Below are positions 33,266-44,195 of a stretch of 64,000 bases of DNA, piece by piece. Below the pieces are notes generated by a model. That model was not told where the DNA came from, made no database searches, and worked only from the letters and a program-made list of their open reading frames with translations. The stretch comes from Otis tarda (lineage: Eukaryota; Chordata; Aves; Otidiformes; Otididae): NCBI GenBank assembly GCA_026413225.1, contig JAPMTP010000107.1, positions 1-64,000 on the forward strand. The letters are read 5' to 3'. Position 1 is the stretch's first letter; each line of letters starts with the position of its first letter. The position numbers and the translations under genes were made by a program.

Positions 33266-33711
33266 TGTCCTGGTTCTGGCTAGGATAGAGTTAATATTCC
33301 CCTGAGCTGGGTGGAGAACTGAAGCTGGTAGCCCCTATGGCTGGGATAGTTAACTAATTAGCTAACAGCTGGGGTTAATTTACCCAAATTAGCCAAAGGG
33401 CTGTTCCATCCCATCTGACATCATGCTCAGTTTATAAGTGAGGAGGGTGCTGAAGGGAGCCTCCTGCTGCTTGGAAGAAACTAGGTGTGGAGGTTTGTTG
33501 TAAGCCATTATACTGTATTTGTGTTTCATGACTGTTTTGTTTTCTTCTGTCACTACTGTTAAATTTACTTTTTGTTCAATCTCAACCCACGGGGGTTTTT
33601 TTCCTGGTTTTCTTTTGTTTACCAGTTGTCCCCCTGTTCTCTCGGAGGGTGGGGGGAGTGAGAGAGAGAGAGACTGCCTAGTCTGGTCCTGGTAGGGGCT
33701 GAACTACGACA
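33266..33711 (+). mobile_element. ERVL-like 5' LTR (left copy)
   Basis: 446 bp, TGTCCTGGTTCTGGCTAGG to GGGGCTGAACTACGACA. A primer-binding site follows 7 bp later, which fixes it as a 5' LTR reading rightward. TTTATAAGTGAGG at about 33431-33443 is a possible TATA box. No direct target duplication is possible to define: the opposite flank is an inverted copy of this one, not the original far side. Confidence 0.92.
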
Positions 33712-33718
33712 GTTATTT

Positions 33719-33736
33719 TGGCGCCCAACGTGGGGC
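33719..33736 (+). promoter_or_regulatory. retroviral primer-binding site, tRNA-Lys type
   Basis: TGGCGCCCAACGTGGGGC, the 18-base sequence complementary to the 3' end of tRNA-Lys(1,2) in known retroviruses, 7 bp after the LTR end. Confidence 0.85.
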
Positions 33737-33776
33737 TCGAAGGGTTGAGATAATAACAGATCTGACTTTTTGGTTT

Positions 33777-34526
33777 TTGCTTGAAAGAAATTTGTTTCTA
33801 CACACTCATTGTAGTGGTTGTCAGTTATTGGTCATGATGTTGCAGTGGTTGGTTATGTTGTTGTATTGTCTGCGCTCTTATACGTACTATGTGTTCCCAA
33901 TGGTGGTGTTTATCACCTCAGGGAAAATGATGAGAGTTATCCTTCTCTTATACTATGCCATATCCATCTATGACATGGTGACATCAATGGCCTTAGAGAT
34001 AAATTGGTATTCCTATGTGGACAGCTTCCCGATTTCTTTCACTTCCAGGGTAGTTAAACCACTTTATGAGAACTTTGAAGATCTGGGGGATATTCAAGCC
34101 ACTCTGATGGTGTTGTTATGTATCTTGAATGTGTGCCAAGTCTTGTCTAGGGCTGCAAACCCACTTTTTGGGAATCTCCTCCCGACCTTTACCCTAAGGC
34201 AAGATACTAATCCGTGGCATGGTATGAGGGAGAACAAACTGACCTGCAATGTAGGGACTCAAACTCCAGCAACAGGCACTGCAGCTGCATCAGAGGGTGA
34301 ACCCGTGCTAGTATCAGTTGGCCCTGTATACAAGAAGACTTGGAAGTGGAAGTCAGCTGGTTTAGTGAGGGATGAAGAAGCCCCTTCTAGGAGGGAGCAG
34401 GAGGAAGAAGAGGAAGGTTTATTTGCTTCATGCCAAGGAAGAACTCAGCAGGCAGGCTCTTCCTCAGAGGAAGAACTCCTAAAGGAGACAGTGAGCACCC
34501 GATTTCTACCCCTGAGCGAGCTGTGA
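33777..34526 (+). CDS. ERVL-like leader open frame, 249 aa, predicted membrane protein
   Basis: Open frame of 249 residues 40 bp after the primer site. Residues 1-65 contain two or three hydrophobic segments (LLVMMLQWLVMLLYCL; YYVFPMVVFITSG; MMRVILLLYYAISIYDMV), a third hydrophobic stretch is near residues 110-125 (LMVLLCILNVCQVL), and the C-terminal third is charged and acidic (RREQEEEEEGLF). I do not recognise a characterised family. Its position before the gag-like segment suggests a leader or pre-gag protein of an ERVL-like element. It is intact here and broken by a 2-bp difference in the inverted copy. It could be an inert relic. Confidence 0.45.
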   Translation: MLERNLFLHTHCSGCQLLVMMLQWLVMLLYCLRSYTYYVFPMVVFITSGKMMRVILLLYYAISIYDMVTSMALEINWYSYVDSFPISFTSRVVKPLYENFEDLGDIQATLMVLLCILNVCQVLSRAANPLFGNLLPTFTLRQDTNPWHGMRENKLTCNVGTQTPATGTAAASEGEPVLVSVGPVYKKTWKWKSAGLVRDEEAPSRREQEEEEEGLFASCQGRTQQAGSSSEEELLKETVSTRFLPLSEL

Positions 34527-34529
34527 GAC

Positions 34530-34600
34530 ATGCAAAAAGATTTTAGCCATCATCCTGGGGAGCACTTTATCAGCTGGCTGCTGCGGTGCTGGGATAATGG
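34530..34600 (+). pseudogene. gag: start of gag-like frame (left copy)
   Basis: A Met four bases after the leader stop opens a frame beginning MQKDFSHHPGEHF, with SWLLRCWDNGANSLE, then entering the 120-bp repeats (EGREARQLGSISREASIEK, LSLWRLL). Trp-rich, charged sequence at this place resembles the start of ERVL gag. After five repeats the frame runs into the inverted arm and stops at 35255, so no real gag follows. Confidence 0.5.
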
Positions 34601-35200
34601 GGCCAATAGCTTGGAATCAGAGGGCAGAGAAGCTAGGCAACTGGGATCCATTTCTAGAGAAGCAAGCATTGAGAAAGCAGTTGGAAAAGGGAGACAAGCC
34701 CTCAGCCTCTGGAGGCTATTGGCCAATAGCTTGGAATCAGAGGGCAGAGAAGGTAGGCAACTGGGATCCATTTCTAGAGAAGCAAGCATTGAGAAAGCAG
34801 TTGGAAAAGGGAGACAAGCCCTCAGCCTCTGGAGGCTATTGGCCAATAGCTTGGAATCAGAGGGCAGAGAAGGTAGGCAACTGGGATCCATTTCTAGAGA
34901 AGCAAGCATTGAGAAAGCAGTTGGAAAAGGGAGACAAGCCCTCAGCCTCTGGAGGCTATTGGCCAATAGCTTGGAATCAGAGGGCAGAGAAGGTAGGCAA
35001 CTGGGATCCATTTCTAGAGAAGCAAGCATTGAGAAAGCAGTTGGAAAAGGGAGACAAGCCCTCAGCCTCTGGAGGCTATTGGCCAATAGCTTGGAATCAG
35101 AGGGCAGAGAAGGTAGGCAACTGGGATCCATTTCTAGAGAAGCAAGCATTGAGAAAGCAGTTGGAAAAGGGAGACAAGCCCTCAGCCTCTGGAGGCTATT
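34601..35200 (+). repeat. five 120-bp tandem repeats at the palindrome centre
   Basis: Units start at 34601, 34721, 34841, 34961 and 35081, each beginning GGCCAATAGCTTGGAATCAG. Units 2-5 are identical; unit 1 differs by one base (GAAGCTAGG versus GAAGGTAGG). 120 bp is 40 codons, so frames stay open through all units in two phases on plus and one on minus. Each unit junction reads GCTATTGGCCAATAGC, a perfect 16-bp palindrome containing back-to-back CCAAT motifs. Confidence 0.97.
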
Positions 35201-35278
35201 GGCCCCATTATCCCAGCACCGCAGCAGCCAGCTGATAAAGTGCTCCCCAGGATGATGGCTAAAATCTTTTTGCATGTC

Positions 35279-36026
35279 TCACAGCTCGCTCAGGGGTAGA
35301 AATCGGGTGCTCACTGTCTCCTTTAGGAGTTCTTCCTCTGAGGAAGAGCCTGCCTGCTGAGTTCTTCCTTGGCATGAAGCAAATAAACCTTCCTCTTCTT
35401 CCTCCTGCTCCCTCCTAGAAGGGGCTTCTTCATCCCTCACTAAACCAGCTGACTTCCACTTCCAAGTCTTCTTGTATACAGGGCCAACTGATACTAGCAC
35501 GGGTTCACCCTCTGATGCAGCTGCAGTGCCTGTTGCTGGAGTTTGAGTCCCTACATTGCAGGTCAGTTTGTTCTCCCTCACCATGCCACGGATTAGTATC
35601 TTGCCTTAGGGTAAAGGTCGGGAGGAGATTCCCAAAAAGTGGGTTTGCAGCCCTAGACAAGACTTGGCACACATTCAAGATACATAACAACACCATCAGA
35701 GTGGCTTGAATATCCCCCAGATCTTCAAAGTTCTCATAAAGTGGTTTAACTACCCTGGAAGTGAAAGAAATCGGGAAGCTGTCCACATAGGAATACCAAT
35801 TTATCTCTAAGGCCATTGATGTCACCATGTCATAGATGGATATGGCATAGTATAAGAGAAGGATAACTCTCATCATTTTCCCTGAGGTGATAAACACCAC
35901 CATTGGGAACACATAGTACGTATAAGAGCGCAGACAATACAACAACATAACCAACCACTGCAACATCATGACCAATAACTGACAACCACTACAATGAGTG
36001 TGTAGAAACAAATTTCTTTCAAGCAA
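35279..36026 (-). pseudogene. ERVL-like leader frame, frameshifted copy
   Basis: Minus-strand copy of 33777-34526. A 2-bp difference at the GTGGCATGGTGAGG site (about 35580; the left copy reads GGCATGGTATGAGG) splits it into 173 residues (35505-36026) and 101 residues (35279-35584). The membrane half is intact and the acidic C-terminus is out of phase. Confidence 0.7.
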
Positions 36027-36066
36027 AAACCAAAAAGTCAGATCTGTTATTATCTCAACCCTTCGA

Positions 36067-36084
36067 GCCCCACGTTGGGCGCCA
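36067..36084 (-). promoter_or_regulatory. retroviral primer-binding site (right copy)
   Basis: Minus-strand TGGCGCCCAACGTGGGGC, the mirror of 33719-33736, next to the LTR at 36092-36537. Confidence 0.85.
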
Positions 36085-36091
36085 AAATAAC

Positions 36092-36537
36092 TGTCGTAGT
36101 TCAGCCCCTACCAGGACCAGACTAGGCAGTCTCTCTCTCTCTCACTCCCCCCACCCTCCGAGAGAACAGGGGGACAACTGGTAAACAAAAGAAAACCAGG
36201 AAAAAAAACCCCGTGGGTTGAGATTGAACAAAAAGTAAATTTAACAGTAGTGACAGAAGAAAACAAAACAGTCATGAAACACAAATACAGTATAATGGCT
36301 TACAACAAACCTCCACACCTAGTTTCTTCCAAGCAGCAGGAGGCTCCCTTCAGCACCCTCCTCACTTATAAACTGAGCATGATGTCAGATGGGATGGAAC
36401 AGCCCTTTGGCTAATTTGGGTAAATTAACCCCAGCTGTTAGCTAATTAGTTAACTATCCCAGCCATAGGGGCTACCAGCTTCAGTTCTCCACCCAGCTCA
36501 GGGGAATATTAGCTCTATCCTAGCCAGAACCAGGACA
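36092..36537 (-). mobile_element. ERVL-like 5' LTR (right copy)
   Basis: 446 bp, the inverted copy of 33266-33711, with TG...CA ends and pointing leftward toward the palindrome centre. Its outer flank GTCCTCAAAAATCGG is the exact inverse of the left LTR's outer flank, which shows that flank and LTR were duplicated together. Confidence 0.92.
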
Positions 36538-37950
36538 GTCCTCAAAAATCGGAGCTGTGGGCTTTCCTAGACGAATAGGACTCCGATGTTCGCCACCATG
36601 TCCACCCGGCCACCCAGTGAGCAAAAATATTAAAAATCCCAAATGTAACTCGATAGATCCCACACCAGAAGTGCCAGCTCTGAAAGCTCTTGCTGCTCGT
36701 CCACAGCTGTTGCCAAAGCACCTACAGGCTCACAGATGCTGGGGCTGCGGGATTTCCTACACCACCAGGACTCTGACATTTAACATTAGCAAAGCTGGCC
36801 GCCCAATGAGCAAAAATCCTAAAAATCACAAACGTCAGCCGACAGACCCTACACCAAAAGTGCCCGTTCTCAAAGACCTTGCTGCTCCTCACCGGCTCTT
36901 GCCACCGCATCTACAGGCCCACAAACATTGCGGCTCCGGTCTTTCCTGGACCGCCAGGACTCCCATGTTTCATACTATCTACACACAGAGTCTAGTGAGT
37001 AAAAATCCTCAAAATCACGAACGTCGGACCATAGATCCCACACCAGAAGTGTTAGCTCTGAAAGCTCTTGCTTGTCCTCACCGACTCTTGCCACTGCACC
37101 TACATGCCCAGATACACTGAGGCTCCGAGCTTTCCTGGCGCACCAGGACTGCGACCTTTGACACCACGTACACTCGGCTGCCCGCTGAGCAGAAATCTTA
37201 AAAACCACGAACGTCGAGTGATAGATACCACACCAGAAGTGCCAGCTCTGAAAGCTCTTCTTGCTCCTCACCGGTTCTTGCCACTGCATGTATAGGCCCA
37301 CAAACACTGGGGCTGTGGGATGTCCTAGACCACCAGGACTTCAACGTTTACCATTACCTAGAGGTGACCATCCAGTGAGAACAGATGTTAAAAATCATGA
37401 ATGTGGGACGATAGATTCCACACCAGAAATGCCAGCTTAAAAATCTCTCGCTGCTCCGCAACGGGTCTGGACACCACATCTACAGGCCTAGAAACATTTG
37501 AGCTCCGGGATTTCCTAGACCACCAGGACTCCTACATTTAACATCAGCTCCAGCTGTCCGCCTAGTGTTAAAACACATCTTAAAAATGATGAACGTCGGA
37601 CAGCTGCTCCCACACCAGAAGTGTCAACTCTGTAAGTTCTTGCTCCTTCTCACCAGCTCTAGGCACCACATCTACAGGCTCACAAACATTGGGGATCCGG
37701 CATTTCCTGGGACACCAGGATTCTGACATTGACCATCACCTCAACTCGGCAGTCCCCTTTGAAAAAAATCTTTAAAATCACAAACGTCAGAAAACTGCTC
37801 CACACCAGAAGTGACATTTCTGAAAGCTCTTGCTACTCCTGCCCGGCTCTTGCCACCGCATCTACAGGCTCACAAACATTGGGGGTTCGAAATTTCCTAG
37901 AACAACAGCACTCCGACTTTTACACCATGTCATTACCGCCACCGAGTGAA
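36538..37950 (+). repeat. old satellite subfamily, plus strand
   Basis: About seven to eight monomers of the most diverged subfamily seen: CACCAGAAGTGCCAGCTCTG, CTAGACCACCAGGACTCC, GTCAGCCGACAGACCC. Unit length is 185-200 bp. Up to 36855 it mirrors 32950-33265. It grades into young satellite between 37930 and 37980. No gene seen. Confidence 0.88.
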
Positions 37951-38106
37951 AAATGGCTTCTATATCACGAACGTCGGATCATTGCTCCCACACCAAAAGT
38001 GCCAGCCACTCAAGCTCTTGCTGCTCCTCAGCGGCCATTGGCAGCACACCTACAGCACCACAGACTTTGGGGCTCCGGGCATTCCCTGACGAACAGGGCT
38101 TCGACG

Positions 38107-41100
38107 TTTACCACCAGCTGCACGTGGACGGCCCCTGAAAAAAAACTCCGAAAATTCACGAACGTCGGACGATTGCTCCCACAGCAAAAGTGCCAGCTAC
38201 TGGAGCTCTTGCTGCTCCTCAGGCGCCATTGGCAGTGCACCTACAGCAGCAGAAACTTTGGGGCTCCATGACGAACAGGGCTTCGACGTTTACCACCATC
38301 TACACGTGGGCGCCCACTGAAAAAAACCCCAAAAAATCACGAACGTCGGACCATTGCTCCCACACCAAAAGTGCCAGCCACTCAAGCTCTTGCTGCTCCT
38401 CAGCGGCCATTGGCAGTCCACCTACAGCAGCACAGACATTGGGGCTCCGGGCTTTCCCTGACAAACAGGGCTTCGACGTTTACCACCACCTATACGTGGG
38501 CGCCCCTGAAAAAAACCGCGAAGAATCACGAACGTCGGACCATTGCTCCCACACCAAAATGGCTGGCCACTCAAGCCCTTGCTGCTTCTCAGCGGCCATT
38601 GGCAGCGCACCTACAGCAGCACAGACATTGGGGCTCCGGGCTTTCCCTGACGAACAGGGCTTCGCCATTTACCACTAGCTGCACCGGGGCGTCCCCTGAA
38701 AATAACCCCGAAGAAACACGAACGTCGGACAATTCCTGCCACACCAAAAGTGCCAGCCACTCAAGCTCCTGCTGCTACTCAGCAGCCATTGGCACTCCAC
38801 GTATCGCACCAGAGACATTGAGGCTCCAGTCTTTCCCTGACGAACAGGGTTTCGACGTTTACCACCAGCTGCACAACGGCGCCCCCTGAAAAAAAACCCC
38901 GAAAAATCACGAACGTCGGACCATTGCTCCCACACCAAAAGTGCCAGCCACTCAAGCTCTTGCTGCTCCTCAGCGGCCATTGGCAGTCCACCTACAGCAC
39001 CAGAGACATTGGGGCTCAGGGCTTTCCCTGACGAACAGGGCTTCGAAGTTTACCACCAGCTGCACCGGGTCGTCCCCTTAAAAAAAACCCTGATAAATCA
39101 CGAACGTCGGACGATTGCTCCCACACCAAATCGGCAAGACACTCAAACTATTTCTGCATCTCAGCCGCCATTGGCAGCGCACCTACAGCACCACAGACAC
39201 TGGGGCTCCGGGCTTTCCCTGACGAACAGGGCTTCGCCATTTACCACTAGCTGCACCGGGGCGTCCCCTGAAAATAACCCCGAAGAAACACGAACGTCGG
39301 AAAATTGCTGCCAAACCAAAAGTGCCAGCCACTCAAGCTCCTGCTACTACTCAGCAGACATTGGCACTCCACGTATCGCACCAGAGACATTGAGGCTCCA
39401 GTCTTTCCCTGACGAACAGGGCTTCGACATTTACCACCAGCTGCACAACGGCGCCCCCTGAAAAAAAACCCCGAAAAATCACGAACGTCGGACCATTGCT
39501 CTCACACCAAAAGTGCCAGCCACTCAACCTCTTGCTGCTCCTCAGCGGCCATTGGCAGTCCACCTACAGCACCAGAGACATTGGGGCTCCGGGCTTTCCC
39601 TGACGAACAGGGCTTCGACGTTTACCCCAGGCTGCACCTGGGCGCACAGCGAAAAAAAACCCAGAAAAAAGATGAACATCGGACGATTGCTCCCACACCA
39701 AAAGGGCCAGCCACTCAAGCTCTTGCTGCTCCTCAGCGGCCATTTAGAGCGCACCTACAGCAGCACAGACATTGGGGCTCCGGGCTTTCCCTGACGAACA
39801 GGGCTTCGACGTTTACCACCAGCTGCACAACGGCGCCCACTGAAGAAAAACCCCGAAAAATCACGAACATCGAACCATTGCTGCCACACCAAAAGTGCCA
39901 GACACTCAAGCTCTTGCTGCTCCTCAGCGGCCATTGGCAGCGCACCTACAGCACCACAGACATTGGGCCTCCGGGCTTTCCCTGACGAACAGGGCTTCGA
40001 TGTTTACCACCATCTGCACGTGGGCGCTCCCTGAAAAAAAACCCCAAAATATCACTAACATCGGACCATTGCTTCAACTCCAAAAGTGCCAGCCACTAAA
40101 GCTCTTGCTGCTCCTCAGCGGCCATTGGCAGCGCACCTACAGCACCACAGACATTGGGGCTCCGGGCTTTCCCTGACGAACAGGGCTTCGACGTTTACCA
40201 CCAGCTGCACCAGGGTGCTCCCTGAAAAAAACCCCAAAAAATCACGAACGTCGGACCATTGCTCCCACACCAAAAGTGCCAGCCACTCAAGCTCTTGCTG
40301 CTCCTCAGCGGCCATTGGCAGTGCACCTACCAGCACCAGAGACATTGGGGCTCCGGGCTTTCCCTGACGAACAGGGCTTTGACCTTTACCACCAGCTGCA
40401 CGTGGGCGCCAACTGAAAAAAACCCCGAAAAATCACGACCTTCGGACGATTGCTGCCACACCAAAAGTGCCAGCCACTCAAGCTCTTGCTGCTCCTCAGC
40501 GGCCATTGGCAGCGCACCTACAGCAGCACAGACATTGGGGCTCCGGGCTTTCCCTGACGAACAGGGCTTCGATGTTTACCACCATCTGCACGTGGGCGCT
40601 CCCTGAAAAAAAACCCCAAAATATCACTTACGTCGGACCATTGCTTCAACTCCAAATGTGCCAGCCACTAAAGCTCTTGCTGCTCCTCAGCGGCCATTGG
40701 TAGCATACGTACAGCAGCACAGACATTGCGGATCCGGGCTTTCCCTGACGAACATGGCTTCGATGTTTACCACCATCTGAACATGGGAGCTCCCTGAAAA
40801 AAAAACCCAAAATATCACTAACGTCGGACGATTGCTCCAACTCCAAAAGCGCCAGCCACTCAAGCTCTTGCTGCTCCTCAGCGGCCATTGGCAACGCACC
40901 TACAGCACCACCGACATTGGGCCTCCGGGCTTTCCCTGACGAACAGGGCTTCGACGTTTACCACAGGCTGCACCAGCGTGCTCCCTGAAAAAAACCCCGA
41001 AAAATCACGAACATCTGACCATTGCTCCCACACCAAAAGTGCCAGCCACTCGAGCTCTTGCTGCTCCTCAGCGGCCATTGGCAGTCCACGTACCGCACCA

Positions 41101-44100
41101 GAGAAATTCGGGCTCCGGGCTTTCCCTGACGAACAGGGCTTCGACGTTTACCACCAGCTGCACGTGGGCGCCAACTGAAAAAAAACCCCGAAAAATCACG
41201 AACGTCGGACGATTGCGGCCACACCAAAAGTGCCAGCCACTCAAGCTCTTGCTGCTCCTCAGCGGCTATTGGCAGCGCACCTACAGCACCACAGACATTG
41301 GGCCTCCGGGCTTTCCCTGACGAACAGGGCTTCGACGTTTACCACCAGCTACACGTGGGCGCTCACTGAAAAAAAACCCCGAAAAATCACGAACGTCGGA
41401 TGATTGCTCCCACACCAAAAGTGCCAGCCACTCAAGCTCTTGCTGCTCCTCAGCGGCCATTGGTAGCTCACGTACAGCAGCACAGACATTGAGGCTCCGG
41501 GCTTTCCCTGACGAACAGGGCTTCGACGTTTACCACCAGCTGCACGTGGGCGCCCCTGAAAAAAGCCCCGAAAAATCACGAACGTCGGACGATTGCTGCA
41601 CACAAAAAGTGCCAGACACTCAAGCTCTTGCTGCACCTCAGCGGCCATTGGCAGCGCACCTGCAGCACCACAGACATTGGGCCTCCGGGCTTTCCCTGAC
41701 GAACAGGGCATCGAAGTTTACCACCAGCTGCACGTCGGCGCCCCTGAAAAAAAACCCCGAAAAATCACGAACGTCGGACCATTGCGCCCACACCAAAAGT
41801 GCCAGCCACTCAAGCTCTTGCTGGTCCACAGCGGCCATTGGCAGTGCACCTACAGCAGCACAGACATTGGGGCTCCGGGCTTTCCCTGACGAACAGGGCT
41901 TCGACGTTTACCAACAGCTGCATGTGGGCGCACCGTGAAAACAAATCCCGAAATATCATGAACGTCGGACGATTGCTCCCACACCAAAAGTGCCAGCCAC
42001 TCAAGCTCTTGCTGCTCCTCAGCGGCCATTGGCAGTCCACCTACCGCACCAGAGAAATTGGGGCTCTCGGCTTTCCCTGATGAACAGGGCTTCGACGTTT
42101 ACCACCAGCTGCACGTGGTAGCCCCCTTAAAAAATACCCCAAAATATCACTAACGTCGGACCATTGCTCCCACACCAAAAGTGCCAGCCACTCAAGCTCT
42201 TGCTGCTCCTCAGCGGCCATTGGCAGCGCACCTACAGCAGCACAGACATTGGGGCTCCGGGATTTCCCTGACGAACAGGGCTTCGACGTTTACCACCAGC
42301 TGCACCTGGGCGCCCCCTGAAAAAAACCCACAAAAAATTACAAACGTCGGACCATTACTCCCACACCAAAAGTGCCAGCCACTCAAGCTCTTGCTGCTCC
42401 TCAGCGGCCATTGGCAGCGCACCTACAGCACCACAGACATTGGGGCTCCGGGCTTTCCCTGACGAACAGGGCTTCGACGTTTACCACCAGCTGCACGTGG
42501 GCGCTCCCTGAAAATAAACCCCGAAAAATCACGAACGTCGGATGATTGCTGCCACACCAAAAGTGCCAGCCACTCAAGCTCTTGCTGCTCCTCAGCGGCC
42601 ATTGGTAGCACACGTACAGCAGCACAGACATTGAGGCTCCGGGCTTTCCCTGACGAACAGGGCTTCGACGTTTACCACCAGCTGCACGTGGGCGCCCCCT
42701 GAAAAAAGCCCCGAAAAATCACGAACGTCGGACGATTGCTGCACACAAAAAGTGCCAGACACTCAAGCTCTTGCTGCTCATCAGCGGCCATTGGCAGCGC
42801 ACCTGCAGCACCACAGACATTGGGGCTCAGGGCTTTCCCTGACGAACAGGGCTTCGAAGTTTACCACCAGCTGCACGTCGGCGCCCCCTGAAAAAAAACC
42901 CCGAAAAATCACGAACGTCGGACCATTGCGCCCACACCAAAAGTGCCAGCCACTCAAGCTCTTGCTGCTCCTCAGCGGCCATAGGCAGCGCACCTACAGC
43001 ACCACAGACACTGGGGCTCCGGGCTTTCCCTGACGAACAGGGCTTCGACGTTTACCACCAGCTACACCTGGGCCCCCATTGAAAAAAGCCCGAAAAATCA
43101 CGAACGTCGGACCATTGCTCCCACACCAAAAGTGCCAGCCACTCAAGCTCTTGCTGGTCCACAGCGGCCATTGGCAGTGCACCTAGAGCAGCATAGACAT
43201 TGGGGCTCCGGGCTTTCCCTGACGAACAGGGCTTCGACGTTTACCAACAGCTGCATGTGGGCGCACCGTGAAAACAAATCCCGAAATATCACGAACGTCG
43301 GACGATTGCTCCCACACCAAAAGTGCCAGCCACTCAAGCTCTTGCTGCTCCTCAGCGGCCACTGGCAGTGCACCTGCAGCAGCAGAGACATTATGGCTCC
43401 GGGCTTTCTCTGACGAACAGGGCTTCGACGTATACCACCACCTGCACATGGGCGCTCACTGATAAAATACCCCGAAAAATCACGAACGTCGGAAGATTGC
43501 TCCCACACCAAAAGGGCCAGCCACTCAAGCTCTTGCTGCTCCTCAGCGGCCATTGGCAGCGCACCTACAGCACCACAGACATTGGGGCTCCGGGCTTTCC
43601 CTGACGAACAGGGCTTCGACGTTTACCACCAGCTGCACGTGGGCGCCCCCTGAAAAAAACCCCGAAAAATCACGAACGTCGGAAGATTGCTCCCACACCA
43701 AAAGGGCCAGCCACTCAAGCTCTTGCTGCTCCTCAGCGGCCATTGGCAGCGCACCTACAGCACCACAGACATTGGGGCTCCGGGCTTTCCCTGACGAACA
43801 GGGCTTCGACGTTTACCACCAGCTGCACGTGGGCGCCCCCCTGAAAAAAAACCCCGAAAAATCACGAACGTCGGACCATTGCTCCCACACCAAAAGTGCC
43901 AGCCACTCAAGCTCTTGCTGCTCCTCAGCGGCCATTGGCAGCGCACCTACAGCACCACAGACATTGGGGCTCTGGGCTTTCCCTGACGAACAGGGCTTCG
44001 ACGTTTACCACCATCTACACGTGGGCGCTCCCTGAAAAAAAACTCCGAAAAATCACGAACTTCGGACGATTGCTCCCACACCAAAAGTGCCAGCCACTCA

Positions 44101-44195
44101 AGCTCTTGCTGCTCCTCAGCGGCCATTGGCAGCGCACCTGAGCACCACAGACATTGGGCCTCCGGGCTTTCCCTGACGAACAGGGCTTCGACGTT
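38107..44195 (+). repeat. 6.09-kb higher-order segment, copy 1
   Basis: A 32-monomer segment nearly identical to the following 6.09 kb. Marker variants fall 6087-6089 bp apart: the short unit with CTTTGGGGCTCCATGACG (38252 and 44341), GCTGGCCACTCAAG (38570 and 44650), the CATTTAGAGCGCACC unit (39742 and 45831) and the TGGTAGCATACGTAC unit (40699 and 46787). Confidence 0.9.

Larger units (their letters stand above)
32950..34610 (+). repeat. left arm of second palindrome
   Basis: Reverse complement of about 35195-36855, with paired coordinates summing to 69805 and, outside a 2-bp indel near 34223, to 69803. It contains old satellite, an LTR with its primer site, and the ERVL-like leader. The outer limit is where the partner changes from GACAGACCCT..CCAAAAG to unrelated satellite units. 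Confidence 0.9.
35195..36855 (-). repeat. right arm of second palindrome
   Basis: Inverted copy of 32950-34610. Differences include the 2-bp indel in the leader frame and GAGCTAATATT versus GAGTTAATATT inside the LTR (36511 region). It carries old satellite beyond the LTR to about 36855. Confidence 0.9.

Noticed and set aside
2231-36855. Palindromes as assembly fold-back artefacts
   Set aside because: Arms differ by substitutions, 1-3-bp indels, whole monomers and a target-site-flanked LTR, and spacers are not simple turns. Not fully excluded without reads, but unlikely.
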